Assembly: GCF_964199755.1 (NCBI RefSeq)
Contig: NC_133911.1
Span: forward strand, 5,297,001-5,361,000
Direction: 5' to 3'
Source: Larus michahellis
Taxonomy: Eukaryota; Chordata; Aves; Charadriiformes; Laridae
DNA: 64,000 nt
Part shown: positions 13,241 to 26,060 of the stretch, in pieces
Numbering within the stretch: position 1 is the stretch's first letter
Layout: each line of letters opens with the position of its first letter
Position numbers and translations under genes: made by a program
Notes under the pieces: model-generated
Seen by the model: the letters and a program-made list of their open reading frames with translations, nothing else
Told to the model about the DNA's origin: nothing
Databases searched by the model: none

Positions 13241-16200
13241 TGTCATTTGTAAATGGAGTAGACATTCATCTGCCTTCCCTCTGGTCAGATGGACCTCACA
13301 AAAGAGGCTCAGAAAGAGGAGGAGGAAAAAATGCTGTGATGCTCTGTTTTGAGCAATTCCCAGTGACAAGTAATCTGTTGCCAACAAACACGCTGTGGTG
13401 TCCCTTATTGGAGATAAGGGAAGACAAAGGTTCAGTAAAGACAGGAACCATGGGGGACAAGAGCTCAGCCATTCTGGTAAATGAGATCAGATTCACATAC
13501 TTGCGCATCTTTCCTCTTGACAAAATACATTTCAGTTCTTTCTGGGCTTTTGCTGGTTCTGATTCAGCAGTGAAAAAAAGATCAGGTGTGGGTTTTGAGG
13601 AGTTGATTGGCTTGGGTTTTGTCATTTGCTAATCTGAGGGAGCTACTCCAATCGTCGAGTTTGCTGTGCGGGTGTTTGTGTGACCACAGGGAAAAGACTG
13701 TCTGTTGTTTCAAGAACAGAAAGCAGTGCTAGCCTCTGTTCCCCCGCTGCTGCACATGACCTCCCAACACAAGCAGAGTGCCCCCGAGTAAGCAGCAGCA
13801 ATCAATAAAGCATTGAAGGAAGAGAAGAACGCTAAATAAATAATGTGCATGGAGGAATAGTCAGGGCATGACCTGTTAGGGCTGAATGGTGTGTAAGTGG
13901 GTGCTGTGTGGCTCGGGGTGTAATGGCACGACATTAAAAGCCCATATGGCATCATCAGGAGCTCTGTGTTTTCAGAGGGCATTTGTCTGGCTCCAGGGTG
14001 GGAGCTAGTAAAAGAGACAAGTGTGACAGTCTGGGAAATGGCACAGAAAGAGAAATGCTTCTGTAAAAGGAGAAGTCTGAGGAGGAGGAAGGATGTATTT
14101 TTACTGTCAGAGGGCTTGTGAATTTCGTTTCGTTTTGCCACCAAAGGAATCACATGTGTAGTAGCTAGGTATATTTTTGTTGGGGGCTTTTAGGGGTGTG
14201 GAGGAAATGTCTTTAAAGGCCCCTTTTCTTTGTGAACTTTTCTTTAGAGAGTTGAGCAAGCCTCTTTGGCTCCCCAGAGTGTGTCCCAAAGGAACCTGAC
14301 GGGTGAGCAGGTGGGTGGTGTGTGGTCACCAGAGAAGCAGATGGGAAACGCTGCCATTAGGGGTTCACTAGCCATGTGTCTGCAGGCGGCTGGTTAACCT
14401 GTTGGACATGTGACTGGCGAGCCACACATTTGGCAAGCAGATAATCACAGGCATTGTCAGTCATGTTTGCCCAAGACATTTGCTGATACAGTTTGCAATT
14501 TTGCAGGCTATGTGCATCCACACTGTGGTGATGATGGTGGGATGGCCCGCTTGCAAAGTATGGCAGGCTTCATGCTACAGGCAGTTCAGTCCCTGTAAGC
14601 TCTTTGGAGGGTATTGAAGCCAGTGCTTCCCTGCAAAACATCTACCTCAAGACCTGGCATCTCTGACCTCTCGAAGCAAAGCAAGTTTCCCGCTGTTCCC
14701 CATCGCGAGAGAGCTGCTCTTTGGCTGAGAAAATAAGTTTGAAATGGGATGGTAAAGAGACACTATTTGCTGACACTAACGTAAATTGAATAGTTCCCGT
14801 TTCTGGTTTCTTGTTGCTAATTCTTTCAAAACTTTTCTTTCTAGAAGTAAGGTTTTATGGTCAGGTCATTGGAAACAAACTAGATCCCCTCTTGTGGTAT
14901 TCTAGCAAATGGCTGTGTTTGGTCTATGTTTTCAAGTGGTTTCTACGTTTCTTTGTATCTCCAATGGGAACTCCAGACCATTTCATTCTCAAAGTCACGC
15001 AAATCAGCGTGGCTTGGCAGTGTGCTTTGGCAATATTACTGTCCTGTACGTAATAGCACGTACCTATGAAGCTGGTGCTTATTTATGTATTGAAAGAGGT
15101 TGCACAGATTTCACTAAATTTTTACGTTAAATTTCCAAGCCTAATTCTGAAAGCATTGCTTTGCCAAAGTTGTGCGTGAATTCAGTGGCACAATCCATCT
15201 CCTTTTTGACCATGGTGTGCCCCTGGTTTCTTCCTGTAGGCGTCTGAGCATCATGCCTCTTGCTGCCCGGGAGCTCTGCTGACTGTGTGTGTCTGTTACT
15301 GGCCTCTCCTTCCCCCCGTCATTTTCTCATTTTATCCAGGAGACTTTGCTCTCTGTCTTTCTACCCGCGGCCTTTAGAAAAAGAGTAAATTGAAAATCTG
15401 GCTCCTGGCTGTAGCTAATTTACACCAGTCACTCAAAACACTAAACAGAAACTGAGCAGGAGGAAGGAAATGAGAGGTTGAGGTTTTTTCTGTTGCAGGT
15501 AACAAGGAAATAAAATAGGAAATTCAACGCAAAGTTGTCATCTTGATGAACCCCTACCAGCACCAAAGGCTGCAGGTGTTTATGGCTGCTTTTGTTTGTT
15601 TAATTATTCCTCTTAGTGTCAGGGTAAGGCTGGACTTAAGGTCTTCATGATGGTGCAGAACAGGCTTACAGCAGAGACAATTTAGAAAAGGGAGTCTGGA
15701 TAAGACTGAAATTTTTTGTGTTTAAAAGAGATGGGGGATGAGTTACTGCGTGCTTGTCATGCTAATACAGAAGCTGGCTATTGAGGACCTAGTGGAAATA
15801 AAGTTGTGTCACATTCAGTCTCAGATCTTTACAATTTTCCAGCCAAGTGACTGAGCAGTTGTACACGCAAGGGTGTGTAAGCTGGGGTAATTTGTGTTAA
15901 TTGCTGTCCTTCTGTTAAAATGGAAAGATCGCTTAGGTGAAGCCTCAGCTACAGCATTACTCAGGTCTTTAAAACATAGAAATATGAAAATAGACTGCAA
16001 ACTCTTCTATAAGCAATTAAGACTGCACATGGAAACTGCCATAATTCAATAATAATTAATGTTTACCAATACGGACAGTTTTACTATCTGTTTAGGAGCA
16101 GATGACTTATTTAATGTGCTAGACTCGGCTAAAGCACCAGTTAAATGAGTGGAACTTTATGGAAAGCTTATACTATGAAAATAATAGGAAAAAGATATTC

Positions 16201-19200
16201 CATTTTTTTTCTCTGTTGGGCTATCCCAAAATGTTGCTTCTACGAATAAGGATGAAGGAGATTTTTAAACCCCTTTTTAGGGTCCAAGAGCCCCAGGGCT
16301 CTGGAATGTCCATTGTGAGGACAGTCAGCACGGTGGTTTGTATGCTGGCTTTGCGCGGGGCAGATCTGGGAGCAGATTTGCTGCTCTGGTCCAGACCCCG
16401 TGTACCCCTGTGTTGGAGAGTTGCTTGGTCTTCCTGGGCTTTAATTTGCCAATCAAGGAGGAAAAAACCAGCACTGAACTATGAGGAAAAAATGTAGAAG
16501 AGTGTAAAATTCCATTGAACGAGCTACCCAGGTCTCTTAGAGAAAGAAAATGTTACTGCGACTCTGTTTTTCACCAACCCAAGTTAATAATACTGGTCTC
16601 AGCATCATTGGGTAGCAGATCTGTGAGTATCATACAAATCAGTTTGGTACAGTGTCAGTTGTTGTAATTTGCAAATCACATTGCAAATGCTGATCTCTGA
16701 AGTGATCCAATACTAAATGTTGCTGTTCCTGCTGTCCCGAAAGGGAAATTGAGGCAGCGAGTTTGTAGCATGGCCAGTGCCGTGGCAGGGTAAGACCTGC
16801 ACAAATCCTTTGAGGCAGCAAATTTAACTGCTTGAGGTGTGAGGGGAGACCCAACCTTACTCAAATCCTGGCTGCTGCCACATTTTACATGAAGATATAG
16901 TAATAGTAAACAATGAAGCTTTTTATTTTGTTTTGAGGCACACTCACCCTTGTAGCACATAGTGTAAGTGCTTAACATAGTTAATACTTGCTCAGTCCAG
17001 TTTCCCAGTCCTAGTTCTGTTTAGGCTGGCTGGAATGTTTGCTTCTGTGGAATACATCTTCTTTTCTTTGTAAGTATTTTTAAAGACTTAATGAAAACAA
17101 ACATTATCTATTTCTGGACCAAAATTTGAGGACAAAAATTTTGCACTTTCCTGCTACCGAAAAGAGTTTGTTTTTCCTTCAACACTGTTCCCAGGGTAAA
17201 AGTTGTAGTTTTACCTCCAGCTATGTAAATGATTCTTCATCGGTATGTGTCAAGTGGAAAGTCCCCTGTTCACAAATGGAAATTTTACTCTGGTAACAGT
17301 AAAAGTAATAATTTTCTTTCAGCCAAACCATCTCTCATTTTAGAAAAAAAGAAAAAAAAAAAAAATCCCTTCACATTCCTTTTCTCCTTGTTGTCATTGA
17401 TGACTCATGCAGTGGCGTTCGCTACTTATTTCTGACCCTTAAATGATTTTTCAGGTGGCTGCTAAAAAATTCTTAAAGCATTTGTCACTGGCATCTGCCT
17501 CATTTTGTAACATGATAACATATATTGTTTTTTATACAGAGAGTGTATTTATTTGGGTTCCGAATGTTGCTTAGTTTGGAATACACACTTTAAACATCAA
17601 ATGAAATGAAACAAACAAAAACCACCCAAATATAACAAACTCATGAGTTTGTGCAAAATATTTAGTGCAGGCAGGCACCTGCATCTGTCTGTCTTCAGTG
17701 TGCAGACAGCCACCCACACAAAAGTTTGCAAGATCCGGTCTTACTGGAAACAATTAATACAGACCCCCAAAATTCCCAACCTGGATGAAGGACTTTTTTT
17801 TTTTTTTAGTGCTGAGATCTAGTTTTATATTTTTTGAGAACCCAATGCTCATGTGAACTTAAAGTGTACTTCTGAGGGTGGGAAAACTGGGTGCTGCTTT
17901 TCTTCTGGTAGCAAAGAAAAGGATCCAGAATCCCCTAACAGTAATTTCAAGATTAAATAACGTGGTTTAGTTAAATAGGCGGTTACAACTCATAATGGAA
18001 ACCTATGGTTTTATAGATCATTCACTTTCTGCAAAAAGAAGTACTCCCAAGAAATGGTATCGCAAAAAAATGAGAGGAAATTGTTTGTCCCTCCTGAAGA
18101 ACCAATAGTCAGAAAAGGGATGTAGCTTCTGTCCATTTGTATTTGTCATTCTTTGTTTTTGTATCAAAAAACCACCTTCAACAGAAGTGGGTTTTTGAGA
18201 GGCAGTGGGGAAGTGCTGTGTGTATGTATGCAATTGTATTTTGAAGTGATGAAGAAGTAAACAATATTCTGTGTTGAAACACTGATGCTTTGAACTTCTG
18301 TGGCACCACCAGTTAAAGCCCTCAAATGACTTGTACAAACAGCAAAGCCTCATAAAATGCCCTGTGAAACACGGAAGTAATATTCTCTGTATTCCGCACA
18401 CAGAGAAACAGGTGAAACGACTTATTAAAGGCCACGGCATCAGATCCAGTATGAGGAGTAAAACCTGAGTACCTTACTCCAGGTCCTGTCCTTGAAAGCA
18501 TGAAGTTTTGGGTTTTCAGAGCAGCGTGTGTAATTTTGGTGGGGGATTTTGTTGGCATTGGTTTAGTTTTGTGTTTTTTCCCCAAACCGTTTTGTCTTAC
18601 GTTTTTGCAATCAGCAACTCAAACTGTATCCCTGACATAGCAGTAGCTTCACGTATCTTGCAGAACTGGGTCAGTAGCATCTCCTCCCATCTACCATTTG
18701 ACTAATACCTTCCACTCTGTTCTCTGGGATGGTGTGCTGCTTGCAACACTAACAATTAAGAGAACTTGCTTTTTCCTTAACGCAATACTTTGGCAAGGGC
18801 AGGGGTTGTAACTTTGAAATTCTGATGAAGAAATAACTGAGGAGGTATCAAACGAAGGCTCCTGGTTCATTTTGATAACCTCCTAAGGAGAACTGCCTCC
18901 AGGGATTTTTCTGCTTTAGAAGTCCTGTGATGTTGCTGATGATCAAGATAGGAATCTCAGCTGCTTGCTGCAGCTAACTCAGGTCAGTTCTTGTTGCTTA
19001 TTTTTCCTCTGCAGACATTTATGGGGAAATCATGAAGGAATGCATTGTTCTCAAGTCTACGATATCCTTCATTTAAATGTGTAGTCACACAAATAAAACA
19101 GCATTTTTTTATCTGGGCAAGGACACCAAAGTACACGGTTCTGGCCTTCAGCAAGAGAGCTGAGTATCTTTGCCATCATTCTCCCTTCTCTCTGTCGTCC

Positions 19201-20327
19201 AGGGTCCCAGGCTTGACGCTATTTCAGAGGCTCCTTGAACCAACAGGCTGCTCAGGTCCTTGAATCCCTCCCCCTAATAATTCACCATCAGCTCCTATAC
19301 AGTTCATAGAAAGATTTCACTTAATGAGTTTTTTGTTTGAATGCATGTCCACCAAACGAAGAGAAAAATGTGCTGAGGCTTTGTCACGGTTTTCTTCTCT
19401 GAAATATCTCTTGTGACAATATCAACAAGCAAACTGTGGCCTTGTTCTTGAAAGAAAAACAATTTGTGTTGTAACCACTGTGCACTCAGCTGTCCCAGAG
19501 TCCAGGCTACGAAATAACTGCTGCATTTTTCTTCAGAGAAATATCCTCCTTCTGGGAAGGTTGCTTGAGCATAGATGAAGAATAGGAGAAAAAACAATGC
19601 TGAAACAGATGCTGGTTAAGGATGTGTGCTTCGGGATGTGACAAGTTGGCAGGGCGAGGCTGTGGTCAGCCCAGGGCAGCAGAGAGCTGGATGCTTGGTG
19701 TCCCTGTACCTGTGGTCCTCCCAGGGTAATGCAGCCCATACTGGGTAAAGCTGGTAAATATGCCTTTGACCCTTTGGGTTTTCTTCCCCTAAATATTCTT
19801 GCCTGGTGTTTGTCCCCTGCCTTGCCCTTTGCAGGGGACATGCCATTTTTGTGGGACTTGAGCTGGGAGAAAGTGGAACCTGAGGTGTGTGATAGTGACC
19901 TCTTGAGAGAGGTGGTAGTTTTAGTCTTCATTTTAAGAAGGTGTTGTGGTGAATTTCTCCTCTCAGTCTTATTCAACACAGCCTCTTACTACTTTCTGTT
20001 CTCTCCTGAGACCCGTGTCAGGGGCTACTGCTCTGCAATCCTTGCACCACTGGCTGCAGCAAATCCGTATTTCCTGACTGCCCTTCTCTGCCTGGGGAGA
20101 TTCTGTTTGTGCCCTCGCAGCCTTCTTCCTTGCCCTTCCTCAGCCCTGTCAGGAGCCCGCCTTATCATAGGAACTGTGGGATCACCTTCCTTGCAGATCT
20201 TTCCTGGATGGTCATTGTCCATCATCTCTTTACATTTCCACCAGTCACGGGCCCCAATGCACTTGCTGTCCTTTGCCCAGTCACCTCCCAACCTGCTGGA
20301 ATTATTCTGGACCTAACTGGATTTTCG

Positions 20328-20376
20328 AGTCACCATTTCAATGGAAGTCACCATTTCAATGGAAGTCACCATTTCC
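20328..20376. repeat. 18-bp tandem repeat, about 2.7 copies
   Basis: The unit agtcaccatttcaatgga occurs at 20328-20345 and 20346-20363, with a partial third copy at 20364-20376. The array abuts the 5' end of the CR1 copy. Confidence 0.85.
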
Positions 20377-20377
20377 C

Positions 20378-20970
20378 CAACGGAATTCTGGGCTGCATAG
20401 GGAAGAGCGTGTCCAGCAGGTCAAGGGAGGTCATTCTCCCCCTCTACTCTGCACTGGTGAGGCCACAACTGGAATACCATGTCCAGTTCTGGGCTCCCCA
20501 GTTCAAGAGAGACAGGGAACTACTGGAGAGAGTCCAGCATAGAGCAACAAAGATGATTGAGGGATCTACCTTATGAGGAAAGGCTGAGAGAGCTGGGACT
20601 CTTTAGCCTGGAGAAGAGAAGGCTGAGGGGAGACCTTATTAATGTCTGCAAGTATCTAAAGGGTGGGTTTAAGGAGGATGGAGCCATATTCTTTTCAGTG
20701 GTTCCCAGTAACAGGACGAGGGGTAACGGGCACAAGCTGGAACATAGGAAGTTTCGATCAAATATGAGAAAAAATGTCTTTACGGTGAGGGTGACAGAGC
20801 ACTGGAACAGGCTGCCCAGGGAGGGTGTGGAGTCCCCTTCTCTGGAGACTTTCAAGATCCGCCTGGATGCAGTCCTGAGTAATGTGCTCTGGGCAATCCT
20901 GCTTTAGCAGGGGAGTTGGGCTAGACGATCTCTAGATGTTCCTTGCAGCTCTGAAAAAATTCCATTATTT
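20378..20970 (+). mobile_element. 5'-truncated CR1 LINE retrotransposon copy
   Basis: This is the 3' end of a CR1 non-LTR retrotransposon, the main LINE of birds and reptiles. The reading frame at about 20390-20560 gives the end of the reverse-transcriptase domain ([31 protein letters not shown]). The frame then shifts near 20557-20575, and 20557-20907 gives the usual CR1 tail ([26 protein letters not shown]). A short deletion relative to the usual CR1 order sits at the frame break (agggatctaccttatgagg). The 3' UTR (tgctttagcaggggagttgg) runs to about 20970, without clear 3' microsatellite copies. It is a dead copy, unable to make a full protein. Confidence 0.92.
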
Positions 20971-23900
20971 CCTCCACATTTCTTCTTCTTCTTCTCGTCA
21001 CTGAATATATAGATGTTCTAAGTTTACATTACACTAAAAAACAATTCCTTTTTTGAGGACTCCAGAGATGTAACCTGATTTTTCTACCAGCCCCCTATGT
21101 AACTTCTGGCCAATTCATTTCTGTGCCTTGGTTTTCTTGTGTGTCAAGGAGGAAAAGCTTGGGTATGCAGATTTTACAGTACATACTATTTAAGTTTTTT
21201 AAGCAGTACAAATGAAAGTGTATATGTTCTGAATATATTAACATTTATTATTTATTAGTAGTAGTGCTATATTCCTATCAAACAGGAATTTATGTCAAGT
21301 TAGGTTGGTGCTGTTGCACTCCCAGTGCTAGATCAGGGCTTGGTTTCCCTGGCATGAGTGTTTGCTTTGATAATACTTCTGGCTAGTTGAGCAGTTTGTG
21401 CATGTTATCTCCAATGCCCTACCATACCGCTGACTGCTGTATGAATAATCATGTGGGGCTTGACATTAAAATTGTGAATTCATATCTGAATTTCCCTGAC
21501 AAAGTTTAGGAGGTTTTGGATCTGCAGTTGGTTTAGATTAGTCAACGCTTTCCTCGGAGCACTAGCACTGATTTTCAAAGTGATGAAGGTCTAGTCTTCC
21601 CTTTTACGTTGTGTTCTACTTGAATAAGCATTCGTAAAATACAGCAGTATTAAGGTCGTTGTAATTGATAAGGCTGTGGCAGCTCTGGCTATTTGAAGAT
21701 GGAGAGGTGGAAAGTTCAAAATATGAAAATGAATGTGTACAGCAGTTGGAGGCTGTAAGGTGCAGTTAAAATCCTTTGTATAGTTTATCCTAATATCCTG
21801 ACTTCGCTTCAGTGTGCACATTGCTTGCTTGCAAGAGAGCCTAGATGCCCCAAATATATATATGTGTTTAAAAACATCCCAATAAAGAATGAAAATCCTG
21901 TAGCTGTGCAGCATTATGCTGTAGCATGGAGATCCTTCGTTTAAGATGCAAAAAAGAAACAGTGATCTTCAAATCTTGAAGTACTGTTGGGTTTGGGCAT
22001 GGCCATTTCTCAGGGAAGGGTGTACCCTGGGGCTGTACTTGCAGAGATGAGCTCTGCTGCTCACCTCCGCAATAGATGCTGTGGATCAGTGCTGTACGCT
22101 TCATGCGGCTGGGATCCTATTTCAGATCTTGTTGCCAAAAAACCCTCTTTTGACTTTTAAATAAGAGCGAGTTACCAGCCGTATTTGCAGACCAACTGCA
22201 TAGCTGAAGCAAAAACGCGGTTTCCCGCCTGTTGGGTAGTGTTAACCACATGGAGCAAATAGTTTCAGCTCTCCTAAAACTGCTCTGGCTTCCTGTTTGC
22301 TTTGTGGTGCAATTAGATGCGGTGAGTTTGGGGGTGGTTTTTTGTTTGTTTGTTTTTGTTTACCCCATACCCCAGTAAGTGGAGGATGAGAGAGGGCAGC
22401 TTCTAGCCTTGTCTGTAGAAGTGGCGAATACAGCTTCACAAATGTTACTATTTACTAAAATTGCCAACATCTATTTGGCTTGGGACCTAGGAGGGCAGGC
22501 ATGATGTTTTTCTCTCCAGGTGCCCCACTGGCAGTTGAAAGTGTTCTTGCCAGGCAGTCCTGTAAATACCAAGGCACTGTGGTTACATTACTTGCTTGTT
22601 GTCATCCTCTTCCTCTTTCTCCCCTGTTCCTTTTTCCTCCAAAAGCTGACTAGCCATCTTATCTAGGCTATGAACATTGGCCAAATTTCTCATGCAGCAA
22701 ACTGGTGTAGAGAAGGGAAGGGAGTTGGCTGGCTGCTGTACGGCCAGTGTTTCCAACCACATCCATTGTGTAAAGGGATGCCAAGGCGTTAAGGAGATGT
22801 GCAACAATGGTGCACCGGGAGCAGCGAAGAGAGGAAACTACCTGAAAAAAAATGTGAGGATAAATGCCAAGAGGTGGAGCTATGAAAGACTGATAAGTAA
22901 GACTACAGGTTCAAAATAATCTTTGTTGAAGAAAAGGGGCATAAAAGGAAGGTATTCGTGTGAGTAGTCATTGTAACTGAGGTATAGCGTAAAGATGAAA
23001 AGAAAATCGCATTTTAGATTTGGCTTTGGTAAATATATAATAGACAGCAGCCCTTTACGCTAGCCAAGCACTGCAGGATGTTTATCCCCATCTGCAGGGA
23101 GTTTCTCCTCTCTCCTGTGAGCTCTGGGCACTCCTCGTCCTGCAAAAACTTGTACCCTTAGCCAGCACTGTGTGACGCAGAATGCCTGAAAAGTCGTCAT
23201 CCCCTTTCTCCTGTCTATTTGTCTTTCTGCTGTCTACAGTTGACTTTCAGTTGCTTTTTCCCTTCCCTACAGTTTCTGTTGTCCAATTTCTCACAGGCCA
23301 TGTGGGCAAATGTCCTATAAGTGTTTGGTACAGTCCTATATGTGAAATTTGGAGATGATGAATAGAAAAGCTGTTGAAAAGGAAAAAAAAAAAAAGCAGA
23401 ACAGAAACCAGAATTCCTGTAAACAGTCTGTTAAAAATATCTTCAACACATGTCAGGGCCGATGATTTAAAATAGACAGTTCTGAGCTTTAAAAGGTCAC
23501 ATTAAGACGTGATAGTAGATTCAAATAGAGTTGAAGAACGAATGTTTCAGCAGTCACATTTTGTACTGATGGTAAGATATCCATGTTGCCAACTAATAAT
23601 GTTCAGGGAAAAAAATGAGTCAGATTGCAAGAATAATGAGCTTTTCTTGGATTATAACATGGAAGAAAAGGAATTTATACCTTAATCACATGCCTCCAGC
23701 AGTAGAAGCTTTAGGAAAAATGGTGATTCTGGGAGTCATAAAATTGCAGGAGCAGTCGGGGCAACGCACTAACCATGTCCTATACCAAGATTGTTTGTTT
23801 CCATGTGTGGGAGTGAAATAATGAAAAGCACAAATCCAGGTTCATAGTCTCTTATTATTCGTGACCCAAAGTGTAGTGGGCACTTCTCAAGTGCAAGAGG

Positions 23901-24640
23901 AGATAGGTGAAAAGAGAGATTTTTTCAAATGAGCAAATGGTCTTTGGATATCTAATTGCTGCTGAAAATTTAATGAGACTGAGGAGAGTGATTGTCTTTG
24001 AACACTGGGAACATTTCTTATCCCCATCTGCTGCTTCTTTGGAACCACTAATTTCCTGTGACGAGTCAGAGCGATGCTCTGTGCAAAAGAGTGGTAGGAG
24101 CCTCACAGAGTGTCTGAGAAGTGGCTGGCCCTTGGGATACCTTGGGGCGCTGGTGGGATGATGGGCCCTGGCACAACGGTTTGGTGCCTGGGTGGGTTTC
24201 CCTCTGCAACAGGTTGGGGGAGGAAAAAAAAACCAGGCAGATAGCCTGTGTGTCCCAGGTACCCACTATGTAAAGGTGTCTTTGTTCCTCTCTCCCCATC
24301 GTGAGCAGGTGTGAGTGAAACACCAGGCGTGTTACAACCCATTGCTACCCCAGTCCTACTGCGGGCATCTCGCCTGCCTTGGAGGCATTTCTTCTTGTCC
24401 CCAGAGTCACTTGACTCTCCTTTGGGATCTGGGGTCCTCCCCATCCTTAAGGCACAAGAGTTTTCCAGATGGAGAAAGGACAATTGTGTGACTGAGGTTG
24501 TCGAAGGAGCCCTTGCCAGGAAAGGAGCGAATCCCAAACGATTTTAAATCTCCTATGTGAGTAGTTTTGCACATACACGTGGATTTAGGGCCTACCTTCA
24601 GCATTGTCTCCTATAGTTTGTCCTTCAACTCTGGCAGTAA
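20971..24640. other. Intergenic region, nothing recognised
   Basis: This is AT-rich, non-coding-looking sequence with short poly-A and TTTG tracts (near 22340-22360 and 23382-23396). I see no gene, RNA gene or clear transposon. Confidence 0.5.
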
Positions 24641-24779
24641 TGGGGCTGTCATCTGGTGTTACCAACGGTGTGTCCCTGCTGCACACACCATGTCAGCTGC
24701 CTGAGGACGGTGGCAGCTGTGTAACGCTTCGGACGTTTTCTGTGCTTGGCTGCCAGGACTGATTTCTCCTGGGGGCGTT

Positions 24780-25060
24780 GCATGCCCTGTTGTGTGTCTT
24801 CTTGTGCACGAGGCTGCACCAACCAGTGCTCCACGGATTACTGGTGTGCAACACACAGCTGGGGTGACCTGTGTGTGACAGAGGGGGACTGCTGGGCAGT
24901 GATGGATTACCTGGGGCACAGTGACATCCCTGCTGCAGCGTTACTGGTGCATGACGCACAACCGCAGCTGTAGTTACTGGGGCCCAGTGCAGAAGGACTG
25001 GTGCAGGACCAGTGGTGCGCGATGCACAGCTGGTGCCCAGTGCGGGATAAGTGGTGTGCA
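24780..25060. repeat. Degenerate GC-rich minisatellite-like cluster
   Basis: Variants of a motif like tggtgcatgacgcaca, usually followed by gctg, recur at about 24842, 24945, 25012 and 25052, with partial copies at about 24999 and 25031. Spacing is irregular. The cluster ends where the LTR-like element begins. It could be a decayed tandem array. Confidence 0.4.
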
Positions 25061-25063
25061 GAG

Positions 25064-25620
25064 TGGTATGGTTTGAAGAATCCACAACAACTTATTGTCA
25101 TTTAGACAATTATTCTATCACTGGAATGACCCACACACACCTGGGAAGTGGAATCAGGAAAAAACAAGGAAATCCAAGGGTTGAAATATAAACAGATTTA
25201 ATAGAATAAGACAAAATAAATAACATTAATAATACTAAAGAACCAATATTGGTCAGATACCAATATAAAATACACGAGGGTCATACTCGGCCCATTCCCC
25301 CAGCAGAAGCTGTGCACTCCCAGCAGGGACAGCCCGTGTGCGACACTGCGAGAGCTGTGGCTTTGGGAGGAAGCGAAGGGCGAAGGGCTCTGGCACCGGA
25401 GCAAGGAGTTCTCGGGATCACAGCCATCATATAAAGAGAGAGAACTTCTCAGCAAACTTTCTAAATTATACTGAATGTGAAGTTCAGGGTATGAAATAAC
25501 CCTGTTGGCAGCTTGGGTCAAGTGCTCCTCCTTGTCCCTGCACCTGGAGAGCTCAAAAACACTGAGACCTTGAAACCCGCACACCAGAGCTGGCTATACA
25601 ATAAATATTTTCACCAATTC
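25064..25620 (-). mobile_element. Old solo LTR of an avian endogenous retrovirus (probable)
   Basis: Read on the minus strand, the stretch has the look of a bird ERV LTR. There is an AT-rich segment with attctattaaatctg, then a U5-like stretch (tttcaacccttggatttcc, cttgttttttcctgattcc). It ends in ttcaaaccatacca, which resembles the usual LTR end with a ggtttaa-type motif. No gag, pol or env sequence lies beside it, so it would be a solo LTR. The right boundary is uncertain. A repeat-library search would settle the family. Confidence 0.5.
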
Positions 25621-25689
25621 AGACACTAGAGCCTCCTAAAAGTGCTGTTTTCCCAAGCAGTAGGAGAGACTCTCGGTAAAATCACTGAG

Positions 25690-26060
25690 ATGAATTACCC
25701 CCGAGCCAGGACGCCGGGTTACCGGTGGGCCGCGCGCTGGGCGGGGCGTGCGGCACTTTGCAGACGGTGCCCGACGCCCGGGCCGCGGGCGGCCCCTTTG
25801 CAGACGGTGCCTGGGCGGGGCCGGGCCGGCAGCGCGGGAGCCCAGTGCGGCCGCCGCCGCGGGCCGGCACCGCAGGTGAGACACCGGGAACGGCGCCGGG
25901 ACCGGGGGAACGGCGCTGGGGGAGCATCAGCGGGGCCCCGCCGGAGGGGCGAGCGCCTGCCCCTCCCGCTGCCGAGGGGTGGGGGTTCGCGCTGCGTCTG
26001 GTCTCCGCGCCGTTTGCGGCAAATCCGAATCGCTCCTCGGGCTCCTCTAACAAACTGTAT
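25690..26060 (+). promoter_or_regulatory. PIK3CD: CpG island, likely PIK3CD promoter
   Basis: This is a dense CpG and GC-box-like stretch (gcggggcg, ggcggggcc), with AT-rich sequence before it. It lies 8.4 kb upstream of the PIK3CD start codon and is the only island between the forkhead gene and PIK3CD. Human PIK3CD likewise has distant non-coding first exons. A 16-base unit, ctttgcagacggtgcc, is duplicated at 25756 and 25796. The assignment to PIK3CD is inferred from position and strand. Confidence 0.55.
25760..25875 (+). other. PIK3CD: Candidate non-coding first exon of PIK3CD
   Basis: A strong splice donor, CGCAG|GTGAGA, follows position 25875 inside the CpG island. An untranslated first exon ending here would splice to 33844 or directly to 34280. 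The transcription start is not visible, so the left edge is a guess. Confidence 0.35.

Larger units (their letters stand above)
1891..20327. other. Intergenic region with no supportable gene
   Basis: The open frames here are short, overlap on both strands and show no recognisable domains. The longest candidates, such as 12848-13135 (+) and 13710-14153 (-), look like chance. What I do see is the duplicated block and minisatellite near 2.8-3.2 kb, a 24-bp duplication at 13193-13240 and homopolymer T/A tracts (for example near 12190, 12700 and 17345). Distant regulatory elements could be present but cannot be told from sequence alone. Confidence 0.5.
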
